64,000 bases of DNA from Amyloporia xantha (taxonomy: Eukaryota > Basidiomycota > Agaricomycetes > Polyporales > Adustoporiaceae), in contig JAYKKR010000002.1 of the NCBI GenBank assembly GCA_036971615.1, positions 1,054,001-1,118,000 on the forward strand, written 5' to 3'. Both the position numbers and the translations under genes were made by a program. Under the pieces are notes generated by a model that saw only the letters and a list, made by a program, of their open reading frames with translations, made no database searches and was not told the DNA's origin. Shown here in pieces: positions 43,260-55,963 of the stretch. Each line of letters opens with the position of its first letter. The stretch's first letter is position 1.

Positions 43260-44139
43260 CCATGCACATGAATCTGTAGCCCTCATTGCGCTCTCCAAAG
43301 AAATGGATCAAGGCTTTGATCACTTGAGACTTGCCAGTGCCAGCCATACCACCCAGATACATTTTGAGTTGTTCACCAGGAGGATCTGTGGCATGATTGG
43401 CCACTATGCGAAATGCACGCTCCTGCTCTTTGTTAAGACTGAATTTGGCCACAGTGCTGTTGATCAGAGTCTGGTCAGCCTCACACTTGGCCTTGAAGTT
43501 TTTGTCTAGATAAGACTGGTCAATCATTTTGACTACATTCACATATTTGTCCTCTGTCATCCCTCCATTAGTGCTTGCATTTGGATTCTTAGCAACTGCT
43601 TGCTCTTCACGTGCCCTGAGAATCTCTTGGCGCTTCTCAGTCAGCAGATTACGCCACTCTGATGCTTTCATATGGTCTGCCCTGATCATAGGCTCTTTCA
43701 AGGTAGCAACAGCATCTTTGTGCTCTGCAGGAAGACTGTCTAGCCAGCCAGAGGTATGCATAATGTTTTCAGCCTGCATCATATGTGCCAGACGTAGTTG
43801 AGCTCTGCTTCCCAGTTGTTCCCACTCACTGGCTTCCCCTATCAAGTCTTCATCAGGACTCAGGCCATCTAATCCTTGATTTGCATAATGCTGGTCATCT
43901 AGCTCATCAAGTGTCTTCATGTCTGCTGCAAAGGATGGAGCATTGCCATCCAAGCCTGCTCTGCGTGCCTTGGAAAAGTCATCTCTGGCATCATTGCACT
44001 CATAGCGAAGATGGAAAAACTTCATGACATCTCTCTGTCTGTCAGTAAATCTGTGGTTCTCAAATGCATCATGCCACAGAGTATCTTTGTCCTGCTTCAA
44101 GTCTGCTCCAGAACGCCATGGTTTGAAGAGAGTGAGCAT
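43260..44139 (-). pseudogene. Truncated Helitron helicase, copy B
   Basis: N-terminal part only, up to just after the Walker A motif (GGMAGTGKSQ). The frame ends at 43,246 in unrelated sequence (…GYRFMCMVSNG). All later helicase motifs and the protease-like domain are lost, so it cannot be an active helicase. It is otherwise almost identical to the same region of copy A. Confidence 0.85.
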
Positions 44140-44141
44140 GG

Positions 44142-44585
44142 TCAGACAGTATTCTTCTCTGTTTCCAGCATCTTTGCGTGGTAGAGCTCCACAATAAAGT
44201 TAGGAACAAGACTCTCCTCTTCTGCGACCAGTCTGGCTTGTCGAGATCCATAGTGTGGATGGTTTTTCAGGAATCGTTCAGGCTGCAATTCATTCATCTC
44301 AGCCTGGACCTTTTGCTCACTGACTAGTGTTTTTGCATTTGCAGTGGTCAGAAGCAGCTCATCCTCAGATTCTTCTTCCTCTTCTTTTATAGGAGTCAGC
44401 TCGGGTAGGCCATCTGGTATCTCATCAACTGTGCTATCATCAACTTTATTTAGTCTTGTGTTCTCAAACTCATCCTCCGCAGAGATGCCTAATCCCTCAT
44501 CTATATGATAGTCATTCTCAAAATCTGAATCTCCACTCTCAGCATCAAGGGAATTTTCCACCGTGTCAAATGATTTAGAGTTCAA
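44142..44585 (-). pseudogene. Acidic linker of the Rep/helicase, copy B
   Basis: Same as the linker in copy A, but the codon that is TGA in A is CGA here, giving RQARLVAEEESLVPNFI. A one-base deletion near 44,192 then shifts the frame (VELYHAKMLETEKNTV) before the helicase frame. The lesion differs from that in copy A. Confidence 0.6.
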
Positions 44586-44603
44586 GTTGTTTTCTTGGGT
44601 CTT

Positions 44604-46703
44604 TCAATTAATGGGCTCCACTCTGGCTCGCCTTATCCAATCATACAGGCAAATATGCTCATACTTGGTTGGTCTGTAGACATAGTCATCAGTGGAGGAA
44701 AGAGCCACAAATTTGCCCTGGATATTGCCCAACATCACCTTATCAGGGCCTTCTGGATCAGTAAATATCACTTTTGGTGCTTTTGACAAGTCATCTTCCC
44801 ATGCATGTCGAACTGCACTGACATATGTTCTCCAGAAGCAAATTCTAAACTTGTGACTGGTGTAGTGATCATTGTGGTTCAGCAGATACATGGCAGCCAT
44901 GGGTCCACCAATCTCTGAGCTTGCTGTAAGTGTGTTGACAATTTTGGTAAGTATGGATCTTGCCTTTTGTTTACGATCAGAGCTGTCACTCAGCAGCATT
45001 TCAGAGTTTTTGTCAAACACTCTTCGAATGGCATCAAACATGGTGTGCGTCTTCAGGGGAGTTTTTGTAATATAGTCTGTGACATAGGAGATAACTGACT
45101 TGATGGCTGTTCCAGAGAGCAGGCTGGTTACATCAGAGTTGCATCGGAGAAGATAGCTGAGTACTGGAGTATATGTGTTTAGCCAAGCCTCACCTTTCTT
45201 CATATTGAGAGCTCCAGTCTCAGGATCCACAGTGGTGTGGGGAAATGTCTGACGAGGAAAGCGTGCCTTGAGTGAGTTTTTGATCCAGATAAGCATGTGT
45301 AAGTGAAGAGTGAGACATCCTTGTTGCTCTACTGTGCCATAGTAGGCTGCAGTATCACCATAGACCCCTCTGTGATCAACTCCAACACCTAAGACATGTT
45401 TAAGAAACAATTCAACCATGACTTTGAAGAAGCGTGCACCTGAAACTGGATTGTTGGCAATCAGTCTTTTACGTAGATCAGGGTGAAGAATGTGTGGGTG
45501 GAACATCTCTTGGGTGTCTGCAAAGTACAATGCAAGAGGATGGGATACATCAGAAGGAGCAAATGTTATAAACCATGATGGAGCACCCAGAGATGCCGTC
45601 AGAGCCCATATTTCATTACGCATTCGTTTCCGGTTTGTGGAGGAGCCTTGAACTTTGTGAGCAACATGGTCTAGATCATTGATAATTGTAAAACATGCCT
45701 TCTCTTCTTCACTCTCAGGCTTCACAGGTCCTTGGCTCAATCGCTTGATCAGATCTTCTAGTGTGGTCATGGGGACATTTAGTATGCGGTTAGTAATGTC
45801 AGCAAAGTTCTTACGGTTGGTAAGTAAATACCCACCTGTTGTGGAGTTCTTTATCTGCTCATGATTAAATGCAACCAGTGGAAAGTAGCGGTCAAGTTGA
45901 AATCGTTTGTCATGATACATAAGTAGCTGCTGCTTACGCTTTGTCTCAGAGACGGTAGTCACACCTTTGATATTGTTCAATCCACCAAAGCCATAAGGAA
46001 AAAGCCACGGAAACATCTGTGGATAGAGCTGTGGGTTATGATAAAGACTCTCTGGGTTCTTTGCCTGCCCTATGCCCAGCACTTTTCCAGTCTTGAATTG
46101 ATGGATTGCCTTGGCAATGACTGCTCTGGGATTCTCTGCCATCATATGCATCAACTGATCACCAGTTAGACCTTGCACTGCAAAAGGTACAGGCCCCTCC
46201 ATTGTTCCCTTGCCTTCACCAGGTCCATTGACTGCAGTTGCTTCAGGATCTTGATCCCAGTATGCCTGATGATAGTCAATAATCACTGGAGGCACATCCT
46301 CTGGATACTCATTGAGATTTTTGTATGAGATGGACAGATCTGCATAGTCCTCATGATTCAGTTTGAGCCATTCCAATGCCTTTGCAACCTTGTCACGTCT
46401 CACCAGAAAGGGAGTCCGCTTGTGGTCCTTCTCTGTTGGTCTGTTAGGCCCAATGTATAAGAATGCAAATACTTCATCAAGCTGTGCTCTGCTTGGTGGA
46501 AGTTCAGCATAAACCTCGTGACAGATGACATTAGCCTGCATACGGAAACTGCCACTGACTTTGACCTCTGCTATACAGTGGTTGTGTTTGACACGAGCGA
46601 CAAGCATTTTTTCAACCCAAGTAAGATCACAGAGTTGAGATGGAACCTCTCCAATCCAAAGACCATTGGCAAGGGCATTCACTGGTATCTTTTTCTTTTG
46701 CAA
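44604..46703 (-). CDS. Helitron Rep (HUH endonuclease) domain, copy B
   Basis: 699 codons, with only a few substitutions from copy A (for example TTEG to TMEG and QQGRLTL to QQGCLTL). The HUH motif HLHMLIW and YVTDY are kept. The same TGA follows VEPIN at 44,604, and the same frame change occurs upstream near 46,810. Shared lesions show that both copies descend from an already interrupted element or share an unrecognised expression mechanism. Confidence 0.85.
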   Translation of the reverse strand: MQKKKIPVNALANGLWIGEVPSQLCDLTWVEKMLVARVKHNHCIAEVKVSGSFRMQANVICHEVYAELPPSRAQLDEVFAFLYIGPNRPTEKDHKRTPFLVRRDKVAKALEWLKLNHEDYADLSISYKNLNEYPEDVPPVIIDYHQAYWDQDPEATAVNGPGEGKGTMEGPVPFAVQGLTGDQLMHMMAENPRAVIAKAIHQFKTGKVLGIGQAKNPESLYHNPQLYPQMFPWLFPYGFGGLNNIKGVTTVSETKRKQQLLMYHDKRFQLDRYFPLVAFNHEQIKNSTTGGYLLTNRKNFADITNRILNVPMTTLEDLIKRLSQGPVKPESEEEKACFTIINDLDHVAHKVQGSSTNRKRMRNEIWALTASLGAPSWFITFAPSDVSHPLALYFADTQEMFHPHILHPDLRKRLIANNPVSGARFFKVMVELFLKHVLGVGVDHRGVYGDTAAYYGTVEQQGCLTLHLHMLIWIKNSLKARFPRQTFPHTTVDPETGALNMKKGEAWLNTYTPVLSYLLRCNSDVTSLLSGTAIKSVISYVTDYITKTPLKTHTMFDAIRRVFDKNSEMLLSDSSDRKQKARSILTKIVNTLTASSEIGGPMAAMYLLNHNDHYTSHKFRICFWRTYVSAVRHAWEDDLSKAPKVIFTDPEGPDKVMLGNIQGKFVALSSTDDYVYRPTKYEHICLYDWIRRARVEPIN

Positions 46704-48208
46704 ACAGTCAAGGCAATCAGCACATATCTGATTACAATTGGGTAATATAATGGGACCCTCACACCGTGCGATAGGACCATCAGCAGAGAATCGCTCCTTG
46801 CGGGTGATGGGTTCAACCGATCAACAGACTTCAATAGAGACAAGTCAATATTGCATTCATCCAATAAAGCAAGCTGAGTTACTGGAGTCAAAAGAGCACA
46901 CACAGCACATTGCAGTTCAAAGAACCTATTCTTATTCATGTCTGAGTGAAATCCATTGACCACATCAGTGATAAGTTGAGCAGATGGTGCCTCTGGGGGA
47001 AAGATATTAAATGAAGTGTCTGTACCATCTTCTTCAGTTTGCTTCTTAACACATATGTGATCATTCTTGATAGTAGGCTGTTGTTTTGGCTTGACAGAGT
47101 GTTCTTGTTGTCTCAACTTGTCCCGATATAATTGTCATTTCTGTGCATTGGTCAAGGGATCTGTTTTCAGTGTAAATAGTGATACAAATGAAGGACAAGA
47201 CACACATTTGTGTTCACCCAATGTACGTGCCATTTCATCCACCTTCATGTGTTTGTAGTGAACTGATATGCTATGCAGACCAAGTACCTTTTTCAAAGAA
47301 GCACCGGATAGACGGCTTGCCAGTGTTTTCAATGGCACATCTGCCAATATAATATCATCGTCTTCATGGTATCTATCTTTATCAAGGAGAACATGATCTG
47401 CAAATTGGTATTTACCATCAGAATTTACAGATGGTGTACCAAAACATACAAATTGTTGCAGATCTTGGAAGGACCAATACCGGCTTTTCTTGGCAGCCAA
47501 CCCTCCACCCACTAAGGATGTATCTAAATGTGAAAACTTGACTTGATAGCATTTACATTGAGAATGTTTGCCAACATTACCAGAAATTAACCCAGCTGAC
47601 ATGCTCTTATATATCAGAATGCTTGCTGAATACACTCTGAAGTCATGTCTCCTGATGTGATTGCGCATACAGTAGAGGGATACACTTTTTACCTGGGCTT
47701 TGATATCAAAAATGGGCATAAACAGAATCAAATGAAGCTTATACACCAGTTTGAGTGAGCATGAATCTGGACATGGTTTGATGACATAGCATTTGTTATT
47801 TGTATTGTGTGACTCCATATAATATATGAGAACGCTGGTGAACGCTCTGTCGCCAAGCGACACGGATTTGTATATGAAAGTGCCCGCCAACACTTTGTCG
47901 TCAAACGACACGGTATTTATTTCAAGAGTGCCCGCCAACACTCCATTTGTATGTGATGCTGTGATATCTAGATCACATAAAGAGACAGAATGGTTATCGG
48001 CTGATAATGAGTGGGTACGCACTGCATTTTTCTCGTAGTAATACCCAGATATTGCGACAGACTCCATAAGGAGCATAGGCAATAATTCCAGAAGAAAGCA
48101 TAGCCACAGCAGGGCCACCAAGGTGTGAGTGTTTGACGATTGCAATAACATGATGTATGGTAGAAGCAATGGTCGAGTGAGAGATGTGGAACAGAACGCA
48201 TTTGCCAC
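46679..48208 (-). pseudogene. N-terminal part of the Rep protein, copy B
   Basis: 47,135-48,208 is a single frame of 357 codons here (split in copy A by a one-base deletion), ending at the TGA after LTNAQK. The next segment, 47,116-46,679, is in the same frame. Cys-rich segments (CVSCPSF, QCAVCALL) are as in copy A. Confidence 0.55.
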
Positions 48209-48410
48209 GTCATCACCATTCCCAAAGTCACATGATCAGATCACAGTCATGTGACAAGGTTCAGATCACATGACATGACCCATAACCGCCCTCAAAATCA
48301 AATCAAAGACTCTTTCTATTATTCTGGTGCAAGTTGAATATACGCAATTGAATTGAACATGTCATTGAATAAGCAGAAGTACGCAAGATACATGAGAGAC
48401 ACAGCTGACA

Positions 48411-49215
48411 TCAATCATTGCTAGTACGGGCAAGTAACATAACAGCCATGATATTGGTGGAAAGTGTGTCGCCTGAACCCTTGTTGAACTTTCCAACTGT
48501 ATGCAACACACCGACAAGCGATGCCTCTGGAATCTCACCTTCAAAGACTGGACATTTGGTCGCAATGTCTTTGAAGTTGAACTCCAGATTCTTGCTGCGC
48601 TTGCCTTGGAAGTATGCAGAGCAGTCCCGTACAGGAACTATGGAGCATCAGTAATAATACATATACAAGTCAAGAACTTTCTTACTGTGGTCCCAAGGTT
48701 CAAGAACATGCGTCCTGGTAGGGTACCATACACCTCCCTGGTGGTTGACGTTGGAGGATCTGTTGCTTCCTTTGACCGCATTCTTGAGTCTGTCTGTGTA
48801 TGATCCAGACGCTATATTATGGTTGAGAGTGTGATACAGATAGCTCATATAAGTGCGCACTTACAGGATGTTGGATTGACAGGTGCTTTGGTGTTGTGTC
48901 GTGTTCCAATACCTAAGCCATTGCCAAATGAACGAACATTAAGAGGATTGGCATAGACATGACCATAGAAGCCACATGCGAGCTGCCACTCCTGCATCAG
49001 CGGATGAATGAGAATGTCCTTGACGTATTTTCCACCAGCTTCTCGTGGCACAAAAAGCTGAGATCTTATGACAGATCCATACGTGACGCATATGACAGGT
49101 TCAAACGACACATCCAGGCTGAGAGTGGCCTTGGCAGTTGCATTGAAGTCGTTGTCAATGTCGCTGACACGTGCTGGGTTCACAATACGTGTATCAAACT
49201 GAGGTGTGGTTATCT
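48411..49215 (-). pseudogene. Last exons of the 19-22 kb cargo gene, copy B
   Basis: This matches the C-terminal exons of the copy-A gene (FVPREAGGKYVKDILIHPLM … LLARTSND). It is cut at 49,215 by the 4.3-kb deletion that also removed the whole divergent plus-strand gene. The 5' part and start codon are missing. Confidence 0.7.
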
Positions 49216-52200
49216 CAATCACTGTTTCCCTGCGCCCCTCTTCCCCTTCCCCTTCCCGTTTCTTTTTCCTTTTTCCTTCCCTCTCCCCTTCCCCTTCCCT
49301 TTTCCCTTCCCATAAATCCTATAGAACTTACAGAGCAGATGCTCCATCATAATGGGATCAAAAACAATCTGAGCACAAAGATGAAAGGAAATATTACGCT
49401 CAAGATACTGGAAGACGTCCACAAATGCCTTGGAGACCACCTCCTCATCCTTGCAATCAACAGGAACCAACTGCATAAACTCCAGTGCATGCAACGCACC
49501 CTTTCCAATGATGAGAACTTGCTGACCCATCTCCACAGCAGAAGGTGCTGTGACCTTGCCTGCATAGACAAGATCTGCGATGGTGGAGAGACGATGAGAT
49601 AGAAGGATGCACTCATGAGTGACAGAAGAGATATCAGTGAGCAACTTCCTCTGTGGCGAGTTTTCATCTGCCAGAGCACTGTTCAAAAGAACATTGTAGA
49701 AGTCTTCAAGATAAGAAAGATGGAGCGAGGAATGTCTGAGCTTAGTCTGCAAGACAGTTTGTTTCAGATGTAAGGCAGCAAGCCAAACACCATATAAGTG
49801 TGAGGAAGAAGAGAGACCCAGTAGTCGTTGTCGTGAGACCGAGCCAAGACAGCATCATAGATGTCCATAGAGAGTCTCTCCAGCCAGGTTGACGTACTTC
49901 TGATCTGCACATTCAACACCAAGTCCATCACACAGCGACAGTGATCCATACAGTCTTTGTCCAGCCACATCCAAGCATAGCTGTTGGCTAGCAGAGCCTG
50001 CTGACAAAGCAAACACATCTCCAGACCTTGGATCTTTGACTTTATCTCCACAAAGTCAAAGTCGCCTTCCATACCAGCAACTGTAGAGGCCATGTCAGGA
50101 GAGAGACGCTCCTTACTAGTGTAGCCTTTCAGGAAGCAATAAAGACGGGTGTGGAAAGCTTGCTCATGCTGGAGAAACTGAGGAGTTGACAGCATGGACT
50201 GGTGGATCTGAGTCAAGTTGTCCAACGTCTTCTGAAGATTGTCACATGAGAAGCACTCAAAGACGTCAGCAATATCTAGAGAATAATTTATAAGACACTG
50301 ATGCTATGAAGATAGCAAAGATGCATACCATGTGACAACACTTCAGATTTAGAATTTCCTCCATCTGTGCTCGCGTTCTCGTCTTCTTCAAACTCCTGTT
50401 CTATATAGAAATTAGAATGTAAAGGAACTGTGACATTCTGCAAGACGTACCACTCATAAACTCCTCAAAAGCATCAAAAGTATTACCCGACTGCGCGTCC
50501 ATGGGCAAGCCTTCTTCTGCATTATCCGAAATGCCTCCAACTAACACATACATCAATTTGTGCATATCTATCTATCTACTTAGACATACCAGCTTTCAGG
50601 CGCTTGCTAGAGCGTGTAGCAGAGCCAGATGCCTGCTGCTGCATCTGCTCAAACAGTGCTTGAGAGCGCAACCTCATGGCAGAGGCAATATTATCCAAGC
50701 TAGTATCTGTGCAACAAGTTAGACAAGTCAAAAGAAATAAAGAGGATGCTTACTAGCTCTCAATATGGAAGGCAAATTTGCTTCTTGCTGACACTTCTGA
50801 CCCCTCTGTTTCTCAGAGTTGTTGCCTGGAAATTGTGAAACCATGTTAGAATAAATTATGTATAGTAGCAGAAACACTTACATCTGTAGGTACGAGAGGC
50901 TGGAATTAAATAAAATGAGTCAGAAATAAAAACAAAAGGCAAAGAAAAATGCAAAGACAACTTACAACGAATACGACCACGCACACACTGAACATCGTCC
51001 ACATCCTCCTCTGCCTCCCCAATACTCTCCATATACTTCTTGAATGGCTGATAGGAGTTGCCAAGAACCACATGAGGAATTGCACCACCACGATGAAGAT
51101 GCATCTTCTTCCAGAGCTTACCCTGAGCAGCACGCTTCTCTTTCTCTGAAGGCGGCATGCTCCAGGCAGAAGGATGAATAACTTCACCTTCCTCGTTCTT
51201 GAACGTAATACAGTTCATGAAGGCATCAGTGTCGACGGTAGGCTGATAGCAAGCAGGAATTTGATCAAGGCGAGAGGACAAAGCAAGATGAAAACCTCTG
51301 GCAACAGCGTCCAAAAGACCCTGTGCATTGGTCATAGCCATGCCATCAGTGAGAATATTGCCATGATTGACAATAGGAACATTGGGATGAGAAACACTAG
51401 AAGAAAAGATAAGTCGAAGCTTAAGGAAAAAATAAAATCAAGAAGATAGAGTACACACCCATGAAGACTGAGATGAGGAGGAATCTCCTCCAATTCTCCA
51501 TTCTCACCACTGCAAAAACCAACATGCGCCAGCCCCTCCAGAGTGCTGTCATTAGGATAGTTGATGAGAGTAAAGTGGTAGGAAGTGTTATTGGGTGTGG
51601 TGTTGGTGAGCGCAACAGGCGGAGTTCCACCATGTCCTCAGGATACAGTCCATTGAAACAGACAGACATAACCTCTTGTGGATCCTCTGGATCATACAGA
51701 TAGGGCATGGAGATGAACACACCAAAGGCAGGAAAGATGAAGACACCAGGATCAACATGCTTGTCCAGTTGAGAGAAGACAGTCATGCAAGACATGGCAA
51801 CCCAACTGTCATAGCTATCCACATGGATACCAGCAAAAGGGCCCAGTTCTGCCTTGAACAAAGCACCTAGAAAAGAAATTGTCAGAAAAAGTGAAAAAAG
51901 CGCAATAAATAGAGGCAAAAATGCGAAGGGGAGGAGAGAAATTGGATGGAAAGATGGAGGGAGCACCCCCAGTGGGTGTGGGAATTTATTTGAAAAGAAT
52001 AGAGGGCAAGAAGAATAAATAAAGGGCAGAAAGGAGCAAACATATGCAATAGATATTAATCAGATAATCAACTACTTACCTAGCGCCTGGGCCTGTTGCT
52101 TGGTTTTGGTGGAAGCAATGTTCAGCTGAACATTGGTGAAGGCGTAATTGCCCTCAAAGCCAATTGGAAACTTAGCAGTGAGCTCAGCTTGAGCTTTGAG

Positions 52201-53054
52201 CAAATTGACCAAGTCAGAGTCTCCGCGCTCCAGAGCATTGATGGCGATGCGAGATCCAACCTGATAAATCAGTTAGTGTCTGTACTAATACTGGACATGA
52301 TTACTTGCCTCCACCAGCTCCTTCCGCAACTTGCCATGCTCAGTCAAACTTTCCTCGTAAACTTTGGAAAGTCTTCCTGGAGCGATAAGCTTTCTCACAC
52401 GTTCATAAGACTGGGCCAAATTATAGGCACGAGTGTCATGTCCAATGGATTCAGAAGAGGAACTTCTCTCCCACCAGACCCCACCCTGATACTCATCCTC
52501 CGAACCACACTGCTGCACCTTTGTTCTGGTACACTCGTCCTCAGGACCAATGAGTTGAGAGCGGATAGCTAACAACTTGGCAACAAGGTCGGAGGGAAGA
52601 AGACTAAATAACATGTGAGATGGGAGAGAGAAAAAGAAAAGATATAAGTAACACACCGCTGAGGAACCATGTAGAGAAGGAGGATATCTTCGGATCCATC
52701 CGAAGGGCTTCCAATCTTCCTTCCAATCAAGCGATCGTAAGGTTTCAGATGTAAGAAACCTTGGGCGCGTAAGCGCTCAGATCACATGGAAAGACGTCAT
52801 CACTCACCCATAGTCCTGAGCTCATTTGCATTTGCACTGTGCACTTCAAGACTACTTGCCTGACTTTGCATTCTCTCCATCCCTTCCTCGGTTGAATCTA
52901 TCATCACCAGATAGGCCTTTCCTCTAGGATCATCAGGACCCAACGGATGACCAACAACCTCCCTAATCTCCACCATTGATGTAGGACACTCAGGGATGTC
53001 CAGGGGAACACCTAGCAGCTTTTGGAGCTGCTCAGGGCTTGGAGATTGGGACAT
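49216..53054 (-). pseudogene. Oxygenase-like cargo gene, copy B, broken by deletions and a 5-nt insertion
   Basis: Same exon layout as copy A (24,176-29,003), with deletions of 587 and 213 bp in the C-terminal half and loss of a GAA-type acidic repeat near 50,785. A 5-nt insertion near 51,635 falls directly after FNGLYP, shifting the frame at the predicted distal iron-binding His. The HxD segment (GPFAGIHVDSYDSW) is retained. Clearly non-functional. Confidence 0.65.
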
Positions 53055-53340
53055 GGCTAGGTAGATGGCAAAGAAAAAGTCAGTTTGGTCTCAATAAGCT
53101 AGGGAGAAAAGACCTGCTCACTGTCTGTGTTCGAAAACCAGGTCTGGATGTAGCAGGGTCTTCTACTGGGCTTAAAGGCTGTTCAACAGGCTTAGGTGAG
53201 TTTATAACAACATATAAAGCATAATAGAATGTGAATACTCACATTTATGCTGTAAAATTGGATGGATGGCACGAGGGAGGCAAGCGAGGAGGAGCGCGCG
53301 CGCGGATGTGGCAAAAGGCAACAGTAAAAATCTGCTAAGT

Positions 53341-53379
53341 CCGCGTAGGGTGATCTGCTGCAGTGCGTCGCCCTACGCG
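53341..53379. repeat. Conserved hairpin module, copy 5
   Basis: CCGCGTAGGGTGATC and GCGTCGCCCTACGCG. Two substitutions in the left arm (GGTGATCTG against GGCGATCCG in copy A) weaken the stem. Flanks match the copy at 29,288. Confidence 0.7.
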
Positions 53380-54099
53380 CCCTAGACGCCCGCCGGAAAG
53401 TGCCGGAAAGTGTTTTTGCGCGACCTACAGAAGGGTCAAATGATAATTATATCGCACCAAATTTTGCACGGGCATTCTAATCATGCATTAGAATGCCCCT
53501 GAAAAATTTGGGATGATTTGAGGCCATATTCCCAACGTTATTAACGGAATACAGACTTTCGCAAAACGAGCACCCTTTAGGCGCCCGTCGAGCGCGCACC
53601 GTTCTCGCGCAGTTTCCTGGTGCTCAATGTGCCTCCTCCTCCTCCTCCATGTCCTCCTGCTCCTCGAGCTCCTCCTCCGCCTGCTGCTTCCATAACAACA
53701 AGGCTGTGAGCCTGCTACAAGACCACAGGAGTGTGCAGTAGAAGCAGTAGAAGGGTTAAAGGCAGAGGCAAGGGATCAGGTAAGTACCATCTCCTCCTTT
53801 TCTCACTGAATTTTCCTTTCGAGCACAGAGCTGTGTGTGCACCGCTGCACTGCGCTGCTCCCCGCCAACGCCGTGCCACTCCCCGTCGACAGCAAATGCG
53901 CCGCGCCGTTCCTCAGCGCACGTCGAACGCATCTTAGCCCCGCACTGCACACGCTGTGCCGCGCCGTTCCCCGCTGCTGCAGAAGACAAATGCCATGCCG
54001 TCGAACGCGCCTCGACCGCGCTGCCCTGCACATGCCACGCCGCCCCGGTGCCCGCTGCTGCAACCCGCCAAGCCTCACTACAAGTAAGGTGCGTTTTGC

Positions 54100-54380
54100 T
54101 CACGCTGCCCTACGCCCGCTGTCCTCGCAGACAGCGGCGCGTTCCTCTTTGCTCACCACAGCCGGCGCTGCCAGCGGGCACGCTTGCGCTCCACCCCGCC
54201 CCTCGAGCTCGTTGCCCACGGCAACGAATTTGGGGGGCTTTCATGGCCCTCTGCAGATGCTGCTAACAGCACCGCTCGACGCCCGCTGTCCTCTTGGCCA
54301 GTGGGCGCACTTGCTTGTATCCCCAACCTCCCGAACATGTTGCCAAGAGCAACATGTTTGGGGAGTACTCTTCACTTCCT
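54100..54380. repeat. Hairpin-bearing minisatellite, copy B (contracted)
   Basis: About two units of the array seen at 29,990-30,620. They include CCCGCTGTCC-TCGC-AGACAGCGG (54,114-54,137) and CGTTGCC-CAC-GGCAACG (54,211-54,227). The stretch 53,380-54,100 has no gene. Confidence 0.7.
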
Positions 54381-54964
54381 ACGGGTGGTGCTGCCAGCAC
54401 CACCGGACGCAGCAGGCACCCAACCTCTGCCCTCCACAGGTATAGCAGACTTGTTCTATTACATCCTTCCCCCTCTTCCCGGAATGTGTTGCCATTTACA
54501 ACGTATATACTATTATCATAGTCCATTAATTAAGGTATTTTCACTCCGGTACTGCTATTGGGGCCAGTCAGAGTACCTTTGTCATAGCTTCCTTATCTGG
54601 ATATCGGAAGAGAGGTTCGGTTCAGAGCTCTCCGTATAGACTTCCTTCTCGACAGTCATGAGCACCACCATCTACCACTCTCTACGCCTCGATACCAGGA
54701 TGCAGCAACACAAAAGTGAGCTTACATTAAATTTATATCGATTCGGCAGCTTGCACTTTTGCATATGTCGGAGAACTTGGATCTTTTGCGACTAGGGATT
54801 AGATAATAGGTGCTGATACCCAATCTCAACACCTGTGGTGATGTCTATATTGATAAGAACAAGAAAATTCAGAGGCATGCGCTCTCTCCATATCGCGATA
54901 TGATCAAGATATAAAATAGCCTTCACCGCTTCATTCTCCACATCCACTCTCTTCCTTCATCCAT

Positions 54965-55052
54965 CATGAGCACTCTTTCTCCCTATCCCACGTATGACTG
55001 TACCCATGGTCGGGTCAATGGCCGGATTCTTCAGGACAAGTTTGGTCAGTTT
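54965..55052 (+). pseudogene. RFA3: RPA3-like gene, copy B, 5' part of exon 1
   Basis: Start codon and the first 29 codons or so (MSTLSPYPTYDCTHGRVNG…KFGQF), identical to copy A, up to the LINE insertion. The 3' part resumes at 63,339. The coding sequence is split and cannot be expressed normally. Confidence 0.75.
55038..55052. repeat. Target-site duplication of the LINE, 5' copy
   Basis: AAGTTTGGTCAGTTT. The same 15 nt recur at 63,337-63,351 (the leading As overlap the poly(A) tail, so the true length is 13-15 nt). Copy A shows the uninterrupted site at about 31,237-31,251. Confidence 0.9.
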
Positions 55053-55963
55053 CCCTTGGACTAGAACCACCACCATCCCGGTGTGTTCGGCGGCTGGCCT
55101 CTACGTGGCCCAAGGGACGAGTACCTGCAGTAGCAGGGAAACTAACAGCCGTCCGCGTCCCATTAAATTGGGGGGAAAAAGGCGTCAGTGCGACGCCGTC
55201 GAGTCCCATGTCCTCGACGAGTGGCGCGTAGTGTAACGCCACCGCCGCAAAGTGCGACGAAAGGACACTCCTTTACAAGACACTACCTAGCCTATATAGT
55301 ACTGCACTGTAGGAATCAGATGTCGTCTACGAGACGACGAGGGGGACTCAAACCCCCCCGAGAGCGACCGCCACAGTGATGAGCTCGCCCCAAACTCGAC
55401 GACCAATCCCTGACCCGGAGTCACTTCGTATGCCTAAGAGACAGGGAACGCCTAATGAACTCTCTGCCGGTCACCCAAAACGTAGCACAGTCCTATAGAG
55501 ACGAGCTGGAGGGCGCCGTCGCCATCTGAGACGACGAGCGCACGGCCTTCGACGAGCGCCAATTCGGCGGTGGGCCACCGAATGTGCCACCGGAGGTCGC
55601 TCGCAGCCACGTCAGCCCAATGCGAGGATGCTGTGGAACAATAACCCAGCCCCTGAACAATGACAAAGCCACAGCCACCTGTGCTAGACAAAGCGAGGGC
55701 CACCCAGTTGGCCTTTAAAAAGCCACGGTACGAAGTTTACTACAGCCCTGTCAGACACACGACTTTCTTGCACCTAACCGCACCCCTTCGAGTACTCCTC
55801 CAAACTGTCGCCCCCACCTTTCACCGATCGCTCCTCCGACGCCGGAACCCCGGAGCAAGAGCGCACGACCAAAAAGACGAGAACCAGCGGTGGTAAAGCA
55901 GCTGCCAGAACGGAGCCTGAACCCGTACGCGAACACGACTCCTCCCTCATCGACCAAGACTCC

